Of a DNA stretch of 64,000 nt, positions 57,812 through 64,000 are shown piece after piece. The notes below the pieces were generated by a model, which had not been told where the DNA came from, ran no database searches, and worked only from the letters and a program-made list of their open reading frames with translations. The DNA comes from Okapia johnstoni. Its lineage: Eukaryota > Chordata > Mammalia > Artiodactyla > Giraffidae. The DNA is taken from contig CM044322.1 of assembly GCA_024291935.2 (NCBI GenBank), forward strand, positions 67,261,405-67,325,404. Direction: 5' to 3'. The number at the start of each line of letters is the position of its first letter. Position 1 is the stretch's first letter. Made by a program: the position numbers and the translations under genes.

Positions 57812-60800
57812 TCTGACAAAATGTGGTCAACTGGGGAAGGGTTAGCAAACCAATTCAGTATTCTGAGAATCCCATGAACAGTATGAAAAGGAAAATGATG
57901 AAAGATGAAAGATGAACTCATTATGTCAGTAGGTGCCTAATATGCTACTGGAGAAGAGTGGAGAAATAATTCCAGAAATAAAGAAGAGACAGAGCCAAAG
58001 CAAAAACAACACTCAGTTGTGGATGTGACTAGTGATGGAAGAAAAGTCCGATGCTGTAAAGAACAATAGTGCATAAGAATATGGAATGGAAGGTCCATGA
58101 ATCAAGGTAAAATGGAATTGGTCAAACAGGAAATAGCAAGAATGAACATCAACATTTTAGGAATCAGTGAGCTAAAATGGACTGGAATGGGTGAATTTAA
58201 CTCAGATGACCATTATATCTATTACGGTAGGCAAGAATCCCTAGAAGAAATGGAATAGCCATCATAGTCAACAAAAGAGCCTGAAATGTGGTACTTGGAA
58301 CCAATCTCAAAAATGACAGAATGATCTCTGTTCATTTCCAAGGCAAACCAGTCAATATCATAGTAATCCAAGTCTATGCCCCAACCACTAATGCTAAAGA
58401 GCCGAAGTTGAATCATTCTATGAAGATTTACAAGACCTTCTAGAACTACCACCCCAAAATGATGTACTTTCCATTATAGGGGGCTGGAATGCTAAAGTAG
58501 TAAGTCAGGAGATACCTGGAGTAATAGGCAAATTTGGCCTTGGAGTACAGAATGAAGCAGGACAAAGGTTAACAGAGCTTTGCAAAGAGAATACTCTGGT
58601 CATAGCAAACACCCTCTTCCAACAACACAAGAGAAGACTAAGACTCTACACATGGACATCACCAGATGGTTAATACCAAAATCAGATTGATTATATTCTT
58701 TGCAGCCAAAGATGAAGCTCTATGCAGTCAGCAAAAACAAGACTGGGAGCTGACTGTGGCTCAGATCATAATCTCCATATTGCCAAATTAAGACTTAAAT
58801 TGGAGAAATTAGGGAAAACCATTGGCATTCAGGTATGACCTAAATCACATCGCTTATGATTATACAGTGGAAGTGAGAAATAGATTCAAGAGATTAGATC
58901 TCATAGACAGAGTGCTTGAAGAACTTGGACTGAGGTTAATGACATTATACAGGAGGTAGTGATTGAGACCATATCCAAGAAAAAGAATTACAAAAAGGCA
59001 AAATGGTTGTCTGAGGAGGACTTACAAATAGCAGAGAAAGAAAAGAAGCCAAAGGCAAAAGAGAAAAGAAAAGATATGCCCATTTGAATGCATACTTCCA
59101 AAGAAGAGCAAGAAGAGACAAGAAAGCCGTCCTCAGTGATCAACGAAAAAGAAATAGAGAAAAGCAATAAAATGGGAAAGACTAGAGATCTCTTCAATAA
59201 AATTAGGGATATCAAGGGAAGATTTCTTTCAAAGATGGGCTCAATAAAGGACAGAAATGCTATGGATCTATATGAAGCAGAAGATGTTAAGAAAAGGTGG
59301 CAAGAAGAACTATACAAAAAAATTTTAATGACCCAGATAACCACAATGGTGTGATCACTCACAGAGAGCCAGACATCCTGGAATGAGAAGTCAAGTGGGA
59401 CTTATGAAGCATCACTACAAACAAAGCTAATGGAAGTGATGGAATTCCAGTTAAGCTATTTCAACTCCTAAAAGATGATGCTGCTAAACTGCTGCACTCA
59501 ATAAGCCAGCAAATTTGGAAAACTCAGCAGTGGCCCCAGGACTGGAAAAGGTCAGTTTACATTGCAATCCCAAAGAAGGGCAATGCCAAAGAATGTTCAA
59601 ACTACCACACAATTGTACTCATCTCACATGCTAGCAAAGTAATGCTCAAAATTCTCCAAGCCAGGTTTCAACAATATATGAACCGTGAACTTCCAGATGT
59701 TCCAGCTGGATTTAGAAAGGGCAGAGGAACCAGAAATAAAAATTCCAGCATCAGTTGGATCATCAAGAAAGCAAGAGAGTTTCAGAAAAACATCTACTTC
59801 TGCTTTATTGACTATGCCAAAGTCTTTGATTGTATGGATCACAACCAACTGTGGAAAATTCGGAAATAGATGGGAATACCAGATCACCTGACCTCCCTCC
59901 TGAGAAAGCTGTATGCAGGTAAAGAAGCAACAGTTAGAATTGGACAAGGAACAACAGACTGCTTCCAAATCGGGAATGGAGTACGTCAAGGCTGTATATT
60001 GTCACCCTGTTTATTTAACTTATATGCAGAGTACATCACGAGAAATGCCGGGCTGGATGAAGCACAAACAGGAATCAAGATATGGCAGAAATATCAATAA
60101 TCTCAGAAATACAGATGACAACACCCTTTTGGCAGAAAGTGAAGAAGAACTAAAGAGCCTCTTGATGAAAGTGAAAGAGGAGAGTGAAAAATTTGGCTTA
60201 AAGCTCAACATTCAGAAAACTAAGATCATGGCATCTGGTCACATCACTTCATGGCAAATAGATGGGAAAACAGTGCTGACTTTATTTTTCTGGGCTCCAA
60301 AATCACTGCAGATGGTGACTGCAGCTATGAAATTAAAAGACACTTCCTTCTTGGAAGAAAAGCTGTGACTAACCTAGATAGCATATTTTTACATGATTTT
60401 TTTTATTTTAAATTAGTTTATTTATCTATTTTTTAACTTTACAATATTGTATTTGTTTTGCCATACATTGACATGAATCCACCATGAGTGTACATGTGTT
60501 CCCCATCCAGAACCTAGCCTGGATAGCATATTAGAAAGCAGAGACATTACTTTACTGACAAAGGTCCATCTGGTCAAAGCTATGGTTTTTCCAGTGGTCA
60601 TGTATGGATGTGAGAGTTAGACTATAAAGAAAGGTGAGCTCCAAAGACCTGATGCTTTTGAACTGTGGAGTTGGAAAAGACTCTTGAGAGTTCCTTGGAC
60701 TGCAAGGAGATTCAACCAGTCAATCCTAAAGGAAATCAGTCTTGAATATTCATTGGAAGGACTTATGGTGAAGCTGAAACTCTGATACTCTGGCCACCTG

Positions 60801-61024
60801 ATGCGAAGAACAAACTCATTGGAAAAGATGATGGCCAGCTGATGCTGGGAACGATCGAAGGCAGGAGAACAGGACGACAGAGAATGAGATGGTTGTATGA
60901 TATCACCAATTCGATGGACATGAGTTTGAGTACGCTCCGAAAGTTAGTGATGGACAGGGAAGCCTGGCATGCTGCAGTCCATGCAGTCGTAAAGATTTGG
61001 ACATGACTGAGCCACTGAACTGAA
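57812..61024 (+). mobile_element. BovB LINE, nearly full length, with nested L1
   Basis: Starts inside the 5' region (CTGACAAAATGTGGTCAACTGG), runs through endonuclease (58,000-58,950) and reverse transcriptase to the tail TGAGCCACTGAACTGAAG. Frames at 59,088-59,354, 59,642-59,869, 59,870-60,100 and 60,251-60,436 are pieces of one ORF2. The catalytic YADD reads NTDD (about 60,110-60,121). An L1 3' end interrupts it at 60,388-60,517. Non-functional. Confidence 0.95.
60388..60517 (-). mobile_element. L1 3' end inserted in BovB
   Basis: Reversed L1 tail (ATTAGTTTATTTATC, ACTTTACAATATTGTATTTG, GTGTTCCCCATCCAGAACC) between CCTAGATAGCATATT (60,373-60,387) and CCTGGATAGCATATT (60,518-60,532), a 15-base TSD with one mismatch. 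Confidence 0.9.
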
Positions 61025-61198
61025 GTATTTTGTTTCTTTTGATGCAGTTACAATTTAACATCTAAAGCTCAGGTGCATTTTCTTCTGATTCTATCTCTTT
61101 TTTATTGCATACATTTTATCAGATATTGATCATGTGGTTATATGCAGTTTTCTTCAATATGTGCCTCCTTTAACAAGGTATAGCTTCAAATTTCTATG

Positions 61199-61250
<52 letters not shown>

Positions 61251-61478
61251 TACTAGCAAGCTAGGTAGGTAATTTAAAAAATCAAGCACTAGTCTTTGAT
61301 TTTCTTCACTTTGGTAAGATAAATGCAAATTTTCTATCAATTCAATCAGGTTATTTGGTGAATTTCTACTTTGGATATTTTGTTATTGCCTGCTTATTTG
61401 TGTTTGGGTTTTTTTTAATGCCCTAAGATGAACATCAGGTATTCTCATTCCATCCTACCATACTGAATTCTTCAAACC
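61025..61478. other. Unannotated with (TA)n at 61,201-61,247
   Basis: About 23 uninterrupted TA units. No gene. Confidence 0.6.
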
Positions 61479-61562
61479 ATTAGGCTGGCCAAAAAGTTTG
61501 TTCTGGTTTTTCCATAACGTTGTATGGAAAAATCCAAGTGAACATTTTGGCCAATCCAATAC
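61479..61562. mobile_element. Mariner-type miniature element (BTMAR-like)
   Basis: Two ~38-base arms (TTAGGCTGGCCAAAAAG..TTTTTCCATAAC and its near reverse complement ending TTTTGGCCAATCCAATA) enclose a 4-6-base loop. The right edge has the TA target dinucleotide. Matches the short non-autonomous mariner copies common in cattle. Confidence 0.8.
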
Positions 61563-61735
61563 TATAGCTGAGCATGATGACAAAAGAAAATAGAGTATTA
61601 TCCTTGAGTGAATTATTGTATGCAGATTGTCAGCATCTCATAAAGATTCTCTGATTTTACATCTTATAAAAAGGGTAGAGGATAAACACAGACTGCCTGA
61701 GAAAGAGCATAGTGTTTGCTACTCAAGAAGGAAAA

Positions 61736-61943
61736 TGTTAGTAGCTCAGTTTAGTCCAGCTCTTTGAGATCCCATGGACTGTAGCTCACCAGACTCCTCT
61801 GTCCATGGAATTCTCCAGACAAGATGACTGGAGTGGGTTGCCATTCCTTTTTCCAGGGTATCTCCCCAACCCAGGGATCAAACCCAGGTTCTCTCCAACT
61901 GCAAGCAGATTATTTACCATCTGAGCCACCAAGTTAGGCACAT
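61736..61943 (-). mobile_element. Bov-tA SINE
   Basis: The TSD AGAAGGAAAA (61,726-61,735 and 61,944-61,953) is exact. Reversed head CATCTGAGCCACCAAGTTAGG C. Confidence 0.92.
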
Positions 61944-61953
61944 AGAAGGAAAA

Positions 61954-62381
61954 CCCAAGTTCTAATTTCATAATTCAAGATTACCTATGGAATACAACAG
62001 ATATCATAAGGAGTTTGACAACTTCAACCAACCAATTTACATGTGAAGGCCACATATTTCAAACAAAACAATCAAAGAAATAACTCTCTAAACACAATAT
62101 CAAACTATAAAGCAAGAAATATTTTTGACAGATTATTCAGCATTGTTACTACCGCTACAGTTGCTACTACTGTCACAGTTATTGAAACTACTAGCTAACT
62201 CCCACACATTGTGCCTCTAACACAAACTGCAAGTATAATTAGCATTCATACACTTTGTCATGTAATACTCAAAATATTTATGAAAGTAGATGACATGGTT
62301 AATTCAATTTTATGTATGAAATAATCATGCATAAAAACATTAAACAGTTTATACAGTGTCACACTGTAAACACACTGGAAA
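61954..62381. other. Unannotated; MIR-like text near 62,200-62,340
   Basis: AACACAAACTGCAAGTATAATTAGC...CTTTGTCATGTAATACTC may be a worn MIR. Confidence 0.3.
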
Positions 62382-63945
62382 AAGGTCAGCTTTCATTCCA
62401 ATCCCAAAGAAAGGCTATGCCAAAAAATGTTCTAACTTACCGTGCCATACCGTAAATATGCTTATTTCGCATGCTAGTAAGGTTCTATTCAAAATCCTTT
62501 AAGCTGAACTTCAGCAATACATTAACCAAGGACTCCCAGAGGTACAAGCTGGGTTTAGAAAAGGCAGAGGAACCAGAAATCAAATTGCCAACATTCCTTG
62601 GATCATAGAGAAAACAAGGGAATTCCAGAAGAACAGCTACTTCTGCTTCATTGACTACGTTAAAACTTTTGACTGTATGTATTACAGCAAACTTGGAAAA
62701 TCCTTAAAGAGATGAGCGTTCCAGACCTTCTTACCTGTCTCCTAAGAAACCCATATGCATATCAAGAAGCAACAGTTCCTTACATGGAACAATGGACTGT
62801 CTCAAAGTTGGGAAAGGAGTATGTCAAGGCTATATATTGTCACTATTTATTTAACTCATATGCAAAGTGCATCATGTGAAATGCTGGACTGGATGAACCA
62901 GAAGGTGGAATCAAGATTGCCAGGGGAAATGTCAACAACCTCAGATATGCACCCCACTCCAGTACTCTTGCCTAGAAAATCCCGTGGACGGAGGAGCCTG
63001 GTAGGCTGCAGTCCATGGGGTTGCTAAGAGTCGGATAGGACTGAGCAACTTCACTTTCACTTTTCCCTTTCATGCACTGGAGAAGGAAATGGCAACCCAC
63101 TCCAGTATTCTTGCCTGGAGAATCCCAGGGACGGCGGAGCCTGGTGGGCTGCTGTCTATGCGGTCGCACAGAGTCGGACACGACTGAAGCGACTTAGCAG
63201 CAGCAGATAGCATATCCTAATGGCAGAAAGTGAAGAGGAACTAAAGATCTTCTTGATGAGGGTGAAAGAGGAGAGTGAAAAAATTGGCTTAAAATTCAGC
63301 TTAGTTCAAAAAACTAAGATCGAGGCATCCAGTCCCATCACTTCGTTGCAAATAGATGAAAACAAGTGGAAACTGTCAGATTTATTTTCTTGGGCTCCAA
63401 AATGACTGGGGACAGTGACTACAGTGATTAAATTAAAAGACGCTTGCTGCTTGGAAGGAAAGCTATGACAAACCCAGACAGCATGTTAAGAAGGAGAGAC
63501 ATCACTTTGCTGACAAAGGTCCCTAGAGTCAAAGCTATGGTTTTTCCAGTAGTTGTACAAATATAAGAGTTGGACCGTAAAAGAGGCTGAGTGCCAAAGA
63601 ACTGATGCTTTCAAATTGTGGTGCAGAATACTCTTGAGAGTCCGTTTGACTGCAAGGGGATCAAGCCAGTCAATCCTAAAGGAAATCAACATTGAATACT
63701 CACTGGAAAAGCTGAAGCTGAAATTCCAATATTTTAGCCTCCTGATGTGAAGATCAGGCTCATTGGAATACTGTCTGATGCTGGGAAAGACTGAAGGTAA
63801 AGGGAAAAGAGAGCAGCAAAGGATGAAGTACTTAGGTAGCATCACCAACTCAATGGACATGAATTGGAGCAAATTCCAGGAAATAGAGAAGGATAGGGAA
63901 GCTGGGCCTGCTGCAGTCTATGGGATCACAAAAAGCTGGACATGA
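62382..63945 (+). mobile_element. BovB LINE 3' half with nested BOV-A2
   Basis: Begins in the RT (AAAAGGTCAGCTTTCATTCC), is interrupted at 62,950-63,206 just at the YADD codons (CCTCAGATATGCA), resumes TAATGGCAGAAAGTGAAGAG, and ends GGACATGAATTAGC. Many frameshifts. Confidence 0.94.
62950..63206 (+). mobile_element. BOV-A2 SINE inserted in BovB
   Basis: ACCCCACTCCAGTACTC, first unit to CAACTTCACTTTCAC, linker CTTTCATGCACTGG, second unit to GACTTAGCAGCAGCAG. Flanking CAGATATGCA and CAGATAGCATATC look like an altered TSD. Confidence 0.9.
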
Positions 63946-64000
63946 ATTAGCTGCTGCTGTTGCTGCTGCTAAGTCACTTCAGTCGTGTCCGACTCTGTGT
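63946..64000 (-). mobile_element. BOV-A2/Bov-tA SINE, cut by window edge
   Basis: (GCTGCT)n, AAGTCACTTCAGTCGTGTCC, GACTCTGTG: the reversed tail end of the SINE, continuing beyond the window. Confidence 0.85.

Overview
This is intergenic or intronic DNA from a ruminant, most likely a bovid (cattle, sheep, goat or close kin). The diagnosis rests on interspersed repeats. Fragments of the BovB (RTE-type) LINE make up roughly a quarter of the window, many ending in the TTCAG/TGAAC tail. There are about twenty tRNA-Glu-headed Bov-tA/BOV-A2 SINEs, plus CHR-2-type SINEs, artiodactyl L1 3' ends and a BTMAR-like mariner miniature element. The rest is AT-rich unique sequence with old mammalian MIR, L2, L1M and MaLR remnants. 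I see no bacterial-style genes, no rRNA or tRNA gene and no CRISPR.

Almost every open frame comes from dead transposons. The non-transposon exceptions are a few short minus-strand segments that look like true exons of a split gene. One is a 98-nt segment (27,834-27,931) with a strong acceptor and a GTAAGA donor. One is a ~295-nt segment (about 7,442-7,736) rich in Arg/Lys/Ser/His. One is a possible 23-nt microexon (8,613-8,635). If real, the first 28 kb lies in the introns of an unidentified gene transcribed right to left.

Layout. 0-8 kb: old L1 cut by two SINEs, more SINEs, MIR/L2, then the first exon candidate. 8.6-11.9 kb: microexon, a 1.9-kb BovB, an ERV1-like LTR with TATA box, an L1 3' end. 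12-19.9 kb: mostly unique, with MIRs, a MaLR LTR carrying a rearranged SINE, and LTR-like GC-rich blocks. 19.9-26.4 kb: BovB with an L1 insertion, an inverted BovB pair, another ERV LTR. 27-34.8 kb: the second exon candidate, a deleted BovB fused to SINE halves, a nested SINE cluster in L2, and a 203-bp near-identical duplication. 34.8-42.7 kb: BovB 3' ends and unique DNA. 42.7-46.1 kb: a nearly complete minus-strand BovB. 46.3-48.7 kb: an unusual GC-rich island of unknown origin. 48.7-53.8 kb: L1 and SINEs in unique DNA. 53.8-64 kb: BovB-dominated, including a nearly complete plus-strand copy with an L1 insertion, a mariner hairpin and a BOV-A2 nested in BovB; a SINE runs off the right edge.

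No set of genes here forms a pathway. The interest lies in the exon candidates, the GC-rich island and several local copy-and-insert rearrangements. Repeat family names come from recognising consensus sequences by eye; boundaries are accurate to roughly 5-20 bases unless a target-site duplication (TSD) fixes them.
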